From Methylococcaceae bacterium (GTDB taxonomy: Bacteria; Pseudomonadota; Gammaproteobacteria; Methylococcales; Methylomonadaceae): DNA of 21,069 bases. The notes under the pieces were generated by a model, which searched no databases, was not told the DNA's origin, and saw only the letters and a program-made list of their open reading frames with translations. The stretch is from the NCBI GenBank assembly GCA_030699345.1, contig JAUYMX010000009.1, positions 1-21,069 of the forward strand. The letters are read 5' to 3'. The position numbers were made by a program, and so were the translations under genes. Shown in pieces: positions 6,982-14,471 of the stretch; position 1 is the first letter of the stretch, and each line of letters begins with the position of its first letter.

Positions 6982-8243
6982 ATACAACGGTTGAATTAAC
7001 AAGCAAAAGCCCAAGTCAAATTGATCTGTTATGCCGCAAAGCCTTTTTAAGCAATCTTGCCCAGCTGGAAAATGCCTTGCTTACCATCACTGACCAACTC
7101 GGTGAAATTGAATTAGGTACAATTGCTGACGATGGATTAAGCGCCCGAATTACGGTGTCAGACCTGGTTTTTTACCGTCAGGTTGCGCTGGGCGGCTCAA
7201 TTGGTGCAGCGGAAGCTTATATGGATGGTGTCTGGCAGGCGGATGATCTGTGTCATGTGATTCAGACACTGGTGCGTAACCGTGACCTGCTCAACAGCAT
7301 GGAAAGCGGTTTGGCAACATTGGCAAACCAGCTGTTAAAAGCCTGGCATTTTGCCAATCGTAATTCTGAGCAGGGCAGTCGCCGAAATATTGCGGCACAT
7401 TACGACCTGGGTAACGAATTGTTCGAATTGTTTCTTGATCCACATGGCATGTATTCGTCGGCAACTTTCCATCGTCCGGATTTAAGCCTGGCTGACGCAT
7501 CGACAGCAAAACTCGAACGCATCTGTCAAAAACTGGATTTAAAACCTGAGGATCATGTCATCGAAATCGGCACCGGCTGGGGCGGTTTCGCAACTTACGC
7601 CGCCAAAAACTACGGCTGCAAAATCACCACAACGACAATTTCTAAAGAGCAATTTCAGGCCGCCAAAATCAGGATCGCTGAAGCCGGTGTTGCCGACAAA
7701 GTGACGGTTATCATGGAGGATTACCGCAAGCTGCAGGGCAAATTCGACAAATTGGTATCCATTGAAATGATTGAAGCGGTAGGCCATCACTTTCTGGACA
7801 CCTATCTGAAACAATGCGCCATGTTGTTAAAGCCCAATGGCTTGGCGTTGATTCAAGCCATCACCATCGAAGACCGGTATTACCGTCAGGCACTTAAAAG
7901 CGTTGATTTCATTAAACGCTATATTTTCCCCGGCAGTTTCATTCCTTGCGTCAGTACGATCGTGCAAAGCGCTGCCAAAGCAATCGATCTCCGCCTGATC
8001 AATTTAGAAGATCAAGGCGAAAGTTACGCGCGCACCCTCAACCATTGGCGCAAGAATTTTATGGCGACAATCAATCAGGTCAGAGCCTTGGGGTACAACG
8101 AAGAGTTCATTCGGATGTGGGAATTCTATCTTTGTTACTGCGAAGGCGGCTTTAAAGAAAAATCCATTTCCAACGTGCAACTGCTGTTCGCCAAACCCGG
8201 CAACCGCCGTCAACAATGGCTACCTAATTATGAAACCATCTAA
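6978..8243 (+). CDS. Cyclopropane-fatty-acyl-phospholipid synthase family methyltransferase (first of two)
   Basis: A 421-residue CFA synthase homologue: N-terminal lipid-binding domain to about residue 135, then HYDLGNELFELFLD (141-154) and the SAM-binding motif EIGTGWGGF (196-204), followed by DRYYRQALKSVDFIKRYIFP. These enzymes act at the membrane surface and transfer a methylene or methyl group from S-adenosylmethionine to unsaturated acyl chains. Compared from memory with E. coli Cfa, the Cys of YSCAYW is Ser here (YSSATF, S161) and the His of the HTIG strand is Gln (LIQAITIED, Q293). Both are bicarbonate-ion ligands in the E. coli enzyme; E266 and Y350 are kept. The product could therefore be a cyclopropane or a methyl-branched chain. 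GGAG precedes the ATG. The 3' end overlaps DUF2878 by 14 bp. Confidence 0.92.
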   Translation: MNTTVELTSKSPSQIDLLCRKAFLSNLAQLENALLTITDQLGEIELGTIADDGLSARITVSDLVFYRQVALGGSIGAAEAYMDGVWQADDLCHVIQTLVRNRDLLNSMESGLATLANQLLKAWHFANRNSEQGSRRNIAAHYDLGNELFELFLDPHGMYSSATFHRPDLSLADASTAKLERICQKLDLKPEDHVIEIGTGWGGFATYAAKNYGCKITTTTISKEQFQAAKIRIAEAGVADKVTVIMEDYRKLQGKFDKLVSIEMIEAVGHHFLDTYLKQCAMLLKPNGLALIQAITIEDRYYRQALKSVDFIKRYIFPGSFIPCVSTIVQSAAKAIDLRLINLEDQGESYARTLNHWRKNFMATINQVRALGYNEEFIRMWEFYLCYCEGGFKEKSISNVQLLFAKPGNRRQQWLPNYETI

Positions 8244-8772
8244 TTTAATCAACATGATCTGGATGCAAGCCTTGTGGTTTGCTGCCGTTATCGGTGCCGG
8301 TAAGGACACACTTTGGTTGGCACCAATCGTACTGGCGTTATTTGTCTACTGGCAAACTCGCCCTGTCAATCATAAATCAGGCGACTTCAAGCTGGTGCTT
8401 GTCGCAGTATTAATTGGCCTTATCCTGGATACCACATGGATAAAGCTGGGCTGGCTGGAATTTAGCGGCAACTGGCCTACTGCAGACAAAGCCCCGTTGT
8501 GGATTTTATTATTGTGGGCCGGTCTGGCATTGACATTGAACCACTCGCTGGCTTGGTTGCAATCAAAATTATGGCTGGCTGCCTTATTGGGTGGCATTAG
8601 CGGCCCGCTATCCTATCTTGGCGCCAGTCGGTTGGATGCAGTAACAATCACCACTGAATCTTCAAGCTGGTTGTTCGGTTTGGGTACCGCTTGGGCTGTA
8701 GCGTTGCCGTTATTATTATGGCTGGCGGCACGTTTACAACAGGATAAGCAAAAGGAAGAAGACTATGTCTAG
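8230..8772 (+). CDS. DUF2878 integral membrane protein
   Basis: A 180-residue protein that is almost entirely hydrophobic, with about five to six membrane segments (near residues 8-25, 28-42, 54-72, 88-105, 112-128 and 146-166). The N-terminal NMIWMQALWFAAVIGAG and the segment GPLSYLGASRLDAV are typical of DUF2878. No catalytic residues are recognised and no function is known for the family, which occurs mainly in operons with DUF1365, CFA synthase and DUF1295. Position and coupling support a role in the same membrane pathway: it starts inside the CFA gene (14-bp overlap) and its end overlaps DUF1295 by 8 bp. A ribosome binding site is not obvious, consistent with translational coupling. Confidence 0.88.
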   Translation: MKPSNLINMIWMQALWFAAVIGAGKDTLWLAPIVLALFVYWQTRPVNHKSGDFKLVLVAVLIGLILDTTWIKLGWLEFSGNWPTADKAPLWILLLWAGLALTLNHSLAWLQSKLWLAALLGGISGPLSYLGASRLDAVTITTESSSWLFGLGTAWAVALPLLLWLAARLQQDKQKEEDYV

Positions 8773-9538
8773 CTTAATGATCGTGGCAATCGTTAGTTCG
8801 GTAGCCATGCTGGTTGCCTGGATTTGGCAACAACGCACAAAAAACGCCGGTATTGTCGATGTCGTCTGGGCTTTTGGCATGATGATCGCTGGACCTTGGT
8901 ATGCGTTTACTGGATCAGCGCCCTTGTTTTTGCAAGTCAGCCTCGGATTATTAGTAGCAGCCTGGTTTTTAAGACTTGGCGCTCATTTGGCTCATCGAGT
9001 TTTTAATGAAGCCGAAGATGGGCGCTATCTAGCAATGCGACAAGCTCTGGCAACGCATGCCTCAGTCGGTTTTCTGGTGTTTTTTATTTTGCAGGCCGGT
9101 TTTATATGGGTTTTAACCCTGCCGTTTTATGCGGTTGCGCAAAATAGCCAGCCGCAACCACTTTTGGTTGGTTTGGCTTTATTAGTTGCCGGAATCGCCT
9201 TATGGGGAGAAGCCACTGCCGACCGGCAACTGGTTAAATTTCGGCAAAATCCGGCAAATCGAGGCAAAAGCTGTCGAGATGGTTGGTGGCGTTATTCACG
9301 GCATCCCAACTATTTTTTTGAATGGCTGCACTGGTTTGCTTATCCGCTGATGGGTTTGGGCGGCGAATATCAATATTGGCTGTGGCTGGCACCGGCGGTG
9401 ATGTTTACGTTCTTATATTTTTTCACCGGCATTCCTTTCTCAGAACAGCAGGCATTACGCAGCCGTGGTGAAGATTACCGGCAATACCAGCAAACCACGC
9501 CAATGTTTTTTCCTTGGTGGCCTAAGTCAAATTCTTGA
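8765..9538 (+). CDS. DUF1295 membrane protein (steroid 5-alpha-reductase / isoprenylcysteine methyltransferase-like fold)
   Basis: A 257-residue membrane protein with around six to seven hydrophobic segments. It has the DUF1295 signatures NAGIVDVVWAFG near the N-terminus and, toward the C-terminus, WRYSRHPNYFFEWLHWFAYP followed by SRGEDYRQYQQTTPMFFPW. The conserved RHPNYF...E region is the cofactor-contact part in related reductases (NADPH) and methyltransferases (SAM), so the protein is probably an enzyme acting on a membrane lipid, but substrate and cofactor are not shown by the sequence. It overlaps DUF2878 by 8 bp and precedes the second CFA-like gene by 29 bp. AAGGAAGAAG lies just before the ATG and can serve as ribosome binding site. 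Confidence 0.9.
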   Translation: MSSLMIVAIVSSVAMLVAWIWQQRTKNAGIVDVVWAFGMMIAGPWYAFTGSAPLFLQVSLGLLVAAWFLRLGAHLAHRVFNEAEDGRYLAMRQALATHASVGFLVFFILQAGFIWVLTLPFYAVAQNSQPQPLLVGLALLVAGIALWGEATADRQLVKFRQNPANRGKSCRDGWWRYSRHPNYFFEWLHWFAYPLMGLGGEYQYWLWLAPAVMFTFLYFFTGIPFSEQQALRSRGEDYRQYQQTTPMFFPWWPKSNS

Positions 9539-9567
9539 AAACTAGAAATGCTAATTAGGATTCAACT

Positions 9568-10602
9568 ATGGATGTGATTAAACTCGCCGAACAACGATTG
9601 TTACCGGATTTTTTAATTCGCTTTGGCATTCGCAGGTTATTAAAACAGCGCCTGGCCGATGAATTTGCAGATGATGTAGAACAACAAAGTCAACGCTATC
9701 GCAATTTTCTCGCTACTTTACGCAACAGTCCTATCGCCATTGAAACCGATGCCGCTAACGCGCAACATTACGAAGTGCCCGCCGCGTTCTATCAATATGC
9801 TCTTGGCAGGCATCTTAAATACTCATCATGCTACTGGGATGCTCACACAAGTAATCTGGATGAAGCCGAAGCGCAGATGCTTAAGCTCAGCACTGAACGA
9901 GCTCAGTTGCAAGATGGTCAGCAGATCCTCGAATTAGGCTGCGGTTGGGGTTCATTAACATTATGGATGGCGCAGCATTTTCCAAATAGCCGAATCACTG
10001 CAGTGTCCAACTCAAACAGTCAATGGGAATATATTCTGCAGCAGGCCCAAGCTCGTTCACTAGGCAATATTGAGGTAATTACCTGTGATGTAAATCAGCT
10101 GACGTTGCAGCAAAAGTTTGACCGGGTCGTGTCGGTTGAAATGTTTGAGCACATGCGCAATTACGACCACCTGCTCAAAAAAATAGCCGACTGGCTGAAA
10201 CCTGAAGGCAAGTTGTTTGTGCATGTTTTTTGTCATCGTTACTTGGCCTACCCCTTTGAAGTCGATGGTGATGATAACTGGATGGGGCGCTATTTTTTTA
10301 CCGGCGGCCTGATGCCTGCACGAGATACCCTGTTGCATTTTCAACGGTATTTACAGTTGCAGTCGCAATGGGATTTATCCGGCAGCCATTACCAAAAAAC
10401 GGCTGAAGCCTGGTTAAATAATACCGATCAACATAGCCCTGCCATTTTGCAACTTTTTAGTGAAACTTACGGTATCGATGAGGCTCCATTGTGGTTGCAA
10501 CGCTGGCGAATATTTTTTATGTCCTGCGCGGAATTATTTGGTTACCGAAATGGCAATGAATGGCTGGTAGCACATTATCTTTTTACTAAATCTACAAATT
10601 AA
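9568..10602 (+). CDS. CFA-synthase-like SAM methyltransferase related to coclaurine N-methyltransferase (second of two)
   Basis: A 344-residue class I methyltransferase, shorter than CFA synthase and lacking its long N-terminal lipid-binding domain. Key segments are HYEVPAAFYQYALG (67-80), LKYSSCYW (83-90), the SAM motif LELGCGWGSL (121-130), NSNSQ (148-152) and SVEMFEHMRNYD (189-200). The pattern YSSCYW, ERAQLQDG, CGWGSL, MFEHM with a late DDNWMGRYFFTGG matches the plant coclaurine N-methyltransferase branch, whose many bacterial members have unknown substrates. It is the last gene of the lipid operon, 29 bp after DUF1295, with TAGGA upstream of the ATG. By context it may methylate an acyl chain or lipid head group made by the upstream enzymes. 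It differs strongly from the 6978-8243 protein, so it is not a recent duplicate. Confidence 0.88.
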   Translation: MDVIKLAEQRLLPDFLIRFGIRRLLKQRLADEFADDVEQQSQRYRNFLATLRNSPIAIETDAANAQHYEVPAAFYQYALGRHLKYSSCYWDAHTSNLDEAEAQMLKLSTERAQLQDGQQILELGCGWGSLTLWMAQHFPNSRITAVSNSNSQWEYILQQAQARSLGNIEVITCDVNQLTLQQKFDRVVSVEMFEHMRNYDHLLKKIADWLKPEGKLFVHVFCHRYLAYPFEVDGDDNWMGRYFFTGGLMPARDTLLHFQRYLQLQSQWDLSGSHYQKTAEAWLNNTDQHSPAILQLFSETYGIDEAPLWLQRWRIFFMSCAELFGYRNGNEWLVAHYLFTKSTN

Positions 10603-10635
10603 CGTTTTTTAATAGATACCGCTCAAGCATATTTA

Positions 10636-10679
10636 ATAAAGTAGATTTTTGAAACCCTCAGCCTGACCTTCTACTTTAT
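10636..10679. terminator. Hairpin downstream of the lipid operon (possible terminator element)
   Basis: Perfect 10-bp inverted arms, ATAAAGTAGA at 10636-10645 and TCTACTTTAT at 10670-10679, flank a 24-nt loop containing a short T run. It lies 33 bp after the stop of the last lipid gene, between convergent operons. The stem is AT-rich and no U tract follows on either strand, so a canonical intrinsic terminator is doubtful. Confidence 0.35.
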
Positions 10680-10706
10680 GCCCTATGGGTACGTTGCAGA
10701 AGGGAT

Positions 10707-10744
10707 AGCATGTGATCTTATTGTGATTGGTATTAGATCATGCT
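10707..10744. terminator. Second hairpin in the convergent intergenic region
   Basis: Arms AGCATGTGATCT (10707-10718) and AGATCATGCT (10735-10744) pair with one bulged base over a 16-nt loop. It sits 38 bp from the end of the sigma-54 activator gene on the minus strand. It may help end transcription from either side, but it lacks a U tract. Apart from these two hairpins, the 180-bp gap shows nothing else. Confidence 0.3.
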
Positions 10745-10782
10745 GAAAGTGGGGGATTTTCACCCGTGTGGGAATGATCCAT

Positions 10783-12189
10783 CTATTCAGTCACATTCAA
10801 CTGATATTTCCTGACCCGATAACGTAGCGTTTCACGGGTGGTGCCTAAGGCTCTAGCCGCTGCTGTAAGGTTGTTACCGGCCCGATCCAATGCGGTTTTG
10901 ATGATAAATCGGTCCATGTCATCCAGTGCCATGCTGCCATCTAGCGGCAGACTCAGGCTGTTTCCGGTATCGACCGCGCCAGCTTGAATAGCTTGCTGTC
11001 CTGGCAATTGCAGCCATTGACCGGGAAATACCGGGCCGTCGGCGAACAACACGCAACGTTCAATAACATTACGCAGTTCTCTGACGTTACCGGGCCAATC
11101 GTAAGCCCGTAATTTATTCCATACGTCATCAGGAATTTGTTTTACTCGTCGCCCGGCCTTGGCGTTATATTCAGCCACAAATAACGGCACCAGCTCGTCC
11201 AGGTCTTCCACGGCTTCCCGCAATGGCGGCAGCATGACTTTAAACACGCTCAGGCGATGGTATAAATCGGCGCGAAAGGTTCCGGCCTGCACCATGTTTT
11301 CCAAGTTGCGGTTGCTGGCCGCGACGATTTGCACATCGACGTTGATTTCTTTTTCGCCACCTAAGCGCCGGACTTTGTGATCCTCAATGGCTTTGAGCAA
11401 TTTGGCTTGCAGATCCAGCGGCATTTCGCCGATTTCATCCATAAACAAGGTGCCGCCGTCGGCTTGCTCCAGCAAACCTCGGTGGCGTCCCGATGCACCG
11501 GTAAATGCGCCGGATTCATGACCGAATAACTCCGATTCCAATAATTCGCGCGGCAGCGCGGCGCAATTTACCTCAATCATCGGTTGTTGGGCACGCGGGC
11601 CGCCGTAATGCAAAATGCGCGCAGTCAGCCCTTTGCCGGTGCCGCTTTCACCACCGATGATCAGGGCGCTGAACGGGACTTCGGTCAATCGCGTCAATAA
11701 TTGCCGGACCTGATGAGCTTGTTGACTGTGACCGACATAAGCGTCAGGCGAAAAACGTTTATGTCCCTGCCGGGTTTGGTCGATTACCCGACGTTGTACC
11801 GTAGCACTGCGGGCGGCACTAGCCACAATCAGGTCAAGACGATCCAGGTCGCAGGGTTTTTCCAAAAAATCATACGCACCCAATTGAAGTGCTCTAACCG
11901 AGTCAGGCACGCTGCCGTAGCCGGTTAAAAACAACCATGGCGTTATGGAACCCGCGTCTATCCGGCTCTTGGCTTTCAACTGTTCCATGAAATCCAGCGC
12001 ATTGCCGTCAGGTAAATTCATGTCAGAAAGAATAACTAAAGGTTCGGCGGTTTTTACCAGTAATAACTCTTTAGCTTCGGCAAGATTGTGTACCCATAAC
12101 ACATCCCAGCCGAGTGCTTGATAGTGCCGCGATAATTCGGAACCGAGTAGTTGTTCATCTTCAATAATCAGCAACGTTTCCATAATCAT
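10783..12189 (-). CDS. NtrC-family sigma-54-dependent response regulator, last gene of the DIC-uptake operon
   Basis: A 468-residue three-domain activator. The receiver domain (1-125) has the acidic pocket E10/D11, phospho-acceptor D56 in LSDMNLPDG, T89 and K111. The AAA+ domain (about 150-385) has Walker A GGESGTGKG (179-187), the sigma-54 contact loop GAFTGA (227-232) intact, Walker B GTLFMDEI (246-253) and the RADLYHRL arginine region. The C-terminal Fis-type helix-turn-helix is at about 437-462 (AGNNLTAAARALGTTRETLR). All residues needed for ATP-driven activation of sigma-54 RNA polymerase are present. The ATG overlaps the kinase stop by 4 bp (ATGA), so kinase and regulator are a cognate pair. 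The likely target is the -24/-12 promoter at 20780-20765, ahead of sulP in the same operon; this is inferred from position and motif. Confidence 0.95.
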   Translation of the reverse strand: MIMETLLIIEDEQLLGSELSRHYQALGWDVLWVHNLAEAKELLLVKTAEPLVILSDMNLPDGNALDFMEQLKAKSRIDAGSITPWLFLTGYGSVPDSVRALQLGAYDFLEKPCDLDRLDLIVASAARSATVQRRVIDQTRQGHKRFSPDAYVGHSQQAHQVRQLLTRLTEVPFSALIIGGESGTGKGLTARILHYGGPRAQQPMIEVNCAALPRELLESELFGHESGAFTGASGRHRGLLEQADGGTLFMDEIGEMPLDLQAKLLKAIEDHKVRRLGGEKEINVDVQIVAASNRNLENMVQAGTFRADLYHRLSVFKVMLPPLREAVEDLDELVPLFVAEYNAKAGRRVKQIPDDVWNKLRAYDWPGNVRELRNVIERCVLFADGPVFPGQWLQLPGQQAIQAGAVDTGNSLSLPLDGSMALDDMDRFIIKTALDRAGNNLTAAARALGTTRETLRYRVRKYQLNVTE

Positions 12190-13643
12190 TTCACTCCCGT
12201 TGGCAACGTTAATAACACCCTGGCGCCATGGGGCTCAATATTATCCAGTCTAATAGTACCGCTCAATTCTTTAACAAAGCGTTGCACCATCGCCAAGCCT
12301 AAGCCGGTGCCTTGTTGGCGCTCGGTACGAAACGGCCGAATGCCTTGCGTCAATAATTCTTCAGAAAAACCAGGCCCATCATCCAGTACGGTAATTCGTA
12401 ACACGTCATGTTCCAGTCCCGCTTTAATGGTAATGATTCCAGCACTATCTTCAAGGGCGTTAGCGGCGTTCAATACTAAATTTAATAGCGCTTGGCGCAT
12501 GCCGCTGGCCGGTAAATTGACTAACAAGGAATGTGGTAAGTCAGTGCATAACTGTATATCTTCAGAAATTTGATAGCGTGTTAACGTTAATAAATCATTG
12601 ATCAATCTTGTTAAATCAAACGCTTTGGCTTCTTCCGGAGCATGGCGACTTTGATCAAGCATATCGTTAAGCAAGCGCGCCAGCCGTTTTAGTTCCGCAT
12701 CTATTAAGCCCATGCGTTCGCATTGATGCTGGTCATCAATTTCTCTGCGTAAATTATTGAATGCCATTTGAATACCGGCTAATGGATTACGTATTTCATG
12801 AGCCAGTTTGGCGGCCACTTCACCGATAGCCGCCAGGCGTTCTGCACGTGCCAGACTGGTTTGCTGTTCCAGCAATGCTTGAGTGGCTAATCTGACTTCA
12901 TATTGCAATGATTGTGCATGCAGGCGTTTGGCTTCTTCCAGCTCAGCCAAATGCTTAACCATTTCGTTATAGCTATTAAAAACCGGTAACAATAACGGGT
13001 CTAAATGTGCCGTGGTTATTGGTGTATAAGATTCATCAATTAACCGTTCCAACAACTGTCTAAGGTCGTTTAGTGGGTGCAGGATTCTTCTATAAAAAAA
13101 TAACACCGCAATCACCAAGATCATCCCCAACAACATTGATGCCACCGTCAATTCGGTTTCAGTATCTTTGCTGATTTGCTCTAGCAAATGGTCTCGCTCA
13201 ATCAATTCGCTATCAAGCGCTTGGCTCATAACCTTTAGAGCTTCGATCAAGCGGACGTTTTTTTCCTTTTTATCCAACGACCCTATTTCTGACAATAACT
13301 TTCTGACCTCTTCCATACTGGTTTTAGTCGCGGGCGATAAAATCACTTCATCTGCAGTCAACGCATCTATTTCGGCTAAAGTAAGAGTTAACGCTTTAAC
13401 AGTGTTGGTAAGCACTTCTGGATAGGCTACCGACACGGATTCGGCAAGGTATTCAATGAGCGAGTGTCGCAATTCCACAGCAACATTTTGCACGCTATGC
13501 GAATAATCCACATGCGACAGCACCGCATCAAAATGCTGCAAATTACGCCAAATCAGCCCGCCCAGCGTTGCCAGCGCCAGCAATAGCAGTAGCAAAAAAG
13601 CCAAGACGCGGTGTTGTATGGGGCGTGGATAATGTGATTTCAT
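12186..13643 (-). CDS. Membrane-bound sensor histidine kinase, partner of the NtrC-type regulator
   Basis: A 485-residue kinase. A membrane segment at 12-32, a largely helical periplasmic domain (about 33-165) and a second membrane segment at 166-184 form the sensor half; no PAS or GAF domain is recognised. A HAMP-like stretch and coiled coil lead to the H box with phosphorylated H282 in LAHEIRNPLAG. The N box NLVLNAANAL (388-397), G1 box DDGPGF (421-426) and G2 box GTGLGLAM (445-452) are all intact. The C-terminal half is of the NtrB-like type that pairs with sigma-54 activators. It begins 34 bp after the DUF2490 gene with only a weak ribosome binding site, and overlaps the regulator by 4 bp. 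Because it is the fifth gene of the sulP-dabA-dabB operon, its signal may relate to inorganic carbon, pH or membrane state, but the ligand is unknown. Confidence 0.93.
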   Translation of the reverse strand: MKSHYPRPIQHRVLAFLLLLLLALATLGGLIWRNLQHFDAVLSHVDYSHSVQNVAVELRHSLIEYLAESVSVAYPEVLTNTVKALTLTLAEIDALTADEVILSPATKTSMEEVRKLLSEIGSLDKKEKNVRLIEALKVMSQALDSELIERDHLLEQISKDTETELTVASMLLGMILVIAVLFFYRRILHPLNDLRQLLERLIDESYTPITTAHLDPLLLPVFNSYNEMVKHLAELEEAKRLHAQSLQYEVRLATQALLEQQTSLARAERLAAIGEVAAKLAHEIRNPLAGIQMAFNNLRREIDDQHQCERMGLIDAELKRLARLLNDMLDQSRHAPEEAKAFDLTRLINDLLTLTRYQISEDIQLCTDLPHSLLVNLPASGMRQALLNLVLNAANALEDSAGIITIKAGLEHDVLRITVLDDGPGFSEELLTQGIRPFRTERQQGTGLGLAMVQRFVKELSGTIRLDNIEPHGARVLLTLPTGVK

Positions 13644-13677
13644 TTTTTCTGTTGTCTGGTCTGCAAAAGGTATTCAG

Positions 13678-14400
13678 CTAAAAATTGACAAACAACGAGC
13701 CCATAATCAAATGGCGCATGGTGTTATTGGTGTGGGTGGCATCGTCCAAATATTGATTCATGTAACCGGCTTCAGTGCGGAAGTTTTTATTAAACGTCCA
13801 GCCTAATCCGGCAAACGCCCGGTTTTGATCGAAACCGGATTGACCACCTTTGGGTGTTGAGTTCATGCGCACGAAAAACTCATCCCAAGCAATCAAGCTC
13901 AAGCGCGGTTCAAATTCCAGAGGATGCAGGAAACGAATCATCTGCCGTGGACGCACTCTGACATCGCTACCATTGCCCGGTAGAAAATTAGTTTCAACCA
14001 TGGTTCTGAATGTAAACGTTCCCACATCTGTGGGTAGTACATACCGAAACGCAGGCCACACGTCCTGTTGCGATACATAATTTTTGCCTATATTTTGCGT
14101 AGGTACCCACGTATAACCCGCCCAAATGGTGGCTCTATCGCTAATCGAATAGCCTATAGCGGTTCTAACTATGCCTTGGTACCAGTGATTCCAATTGTCA
14201 TCAAAACGGGCTTGTCCTTCAACCCAAATCCGGCCTTTTTCCAGGCTTGGATCGATGGCTTTTAAACTGCCTTCACCAACAACTTGCAGCCAGCTACCGG
14301 CATCTTGAAATAACTCATCCGCAGCGACAGTATTGTTAACAATACCCAGTGAAACAGCCAGCATGGCTAAGCCAGTAAGCATGTTCTTGTTCAGCATCAT
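13678..14400 (-). CDS. Secreted DUF2490 family protein (outer-membrane beta-barrel-like)
   Basis: The protein starts MMLNKNMLTGLAMLAVSLGIV and has a signal peptide ending near NNTVAA, leaving about 210 mature residues. These are rich in alternating aromatic and polar strands (GRIWVEGQARFDDNW, RATIWAGYTWVPTQ, TFTFRTMVETNFLP, NRAFAGLGWTFN) and end in LFVNF, an aromatic C-terminus expected of outer-membrane barrels. It fits DUF2490, whose function is unknown. A longer frame to 14475 exists, but its first 25 residues precede the signal peptide and overlap dabB. GGAG lies 4 nt before the ATG at 14400 and 7 nt before a second ATG at 14397, so either may be used. It sits between dabB (71-bp gap) and the kinase gene (34-bp gap), so it is probably cotranscribed with the carbon pump. 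Confidence 0.82.
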   Translation of the reverse strand: MMLNKNMLTGLAMLAVSLGIVNNTVAADELFQDAGSWLQVVGEGSLKAIDPSLEKGRIWVEGQARFDDNWNHWYQGIVRTAIGYSISDRATIWAGYTWVPTQNIGKNYVSQQDVWPAFRYVLPTDVGTFTFRTMVETNFLPGNGSDVRVRPRQMIRFLHPLEFEPRLSLIAWDEFFVRMNSTPKGGQSGFDQNRAFAGLGWTFNKNFRTEAGYMNQYLDDATHTNNTMRHLIMGSLFVNF

Positions 14401-14471
14401 TTTTCTCCGTTTAGAACAATAAGTAATCAGCGACAACTGCTTAAACTTGTGCCGTCGATTCCAATCCATAT

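Noticed and set aside
10651..10746. Short plus-strand translation (VAEGIACDLIVIG) resembling part of a universal stress protein
   Set aside because: The match is short, rests on one common motif, and has no supporting residues before or after; chance is likely.
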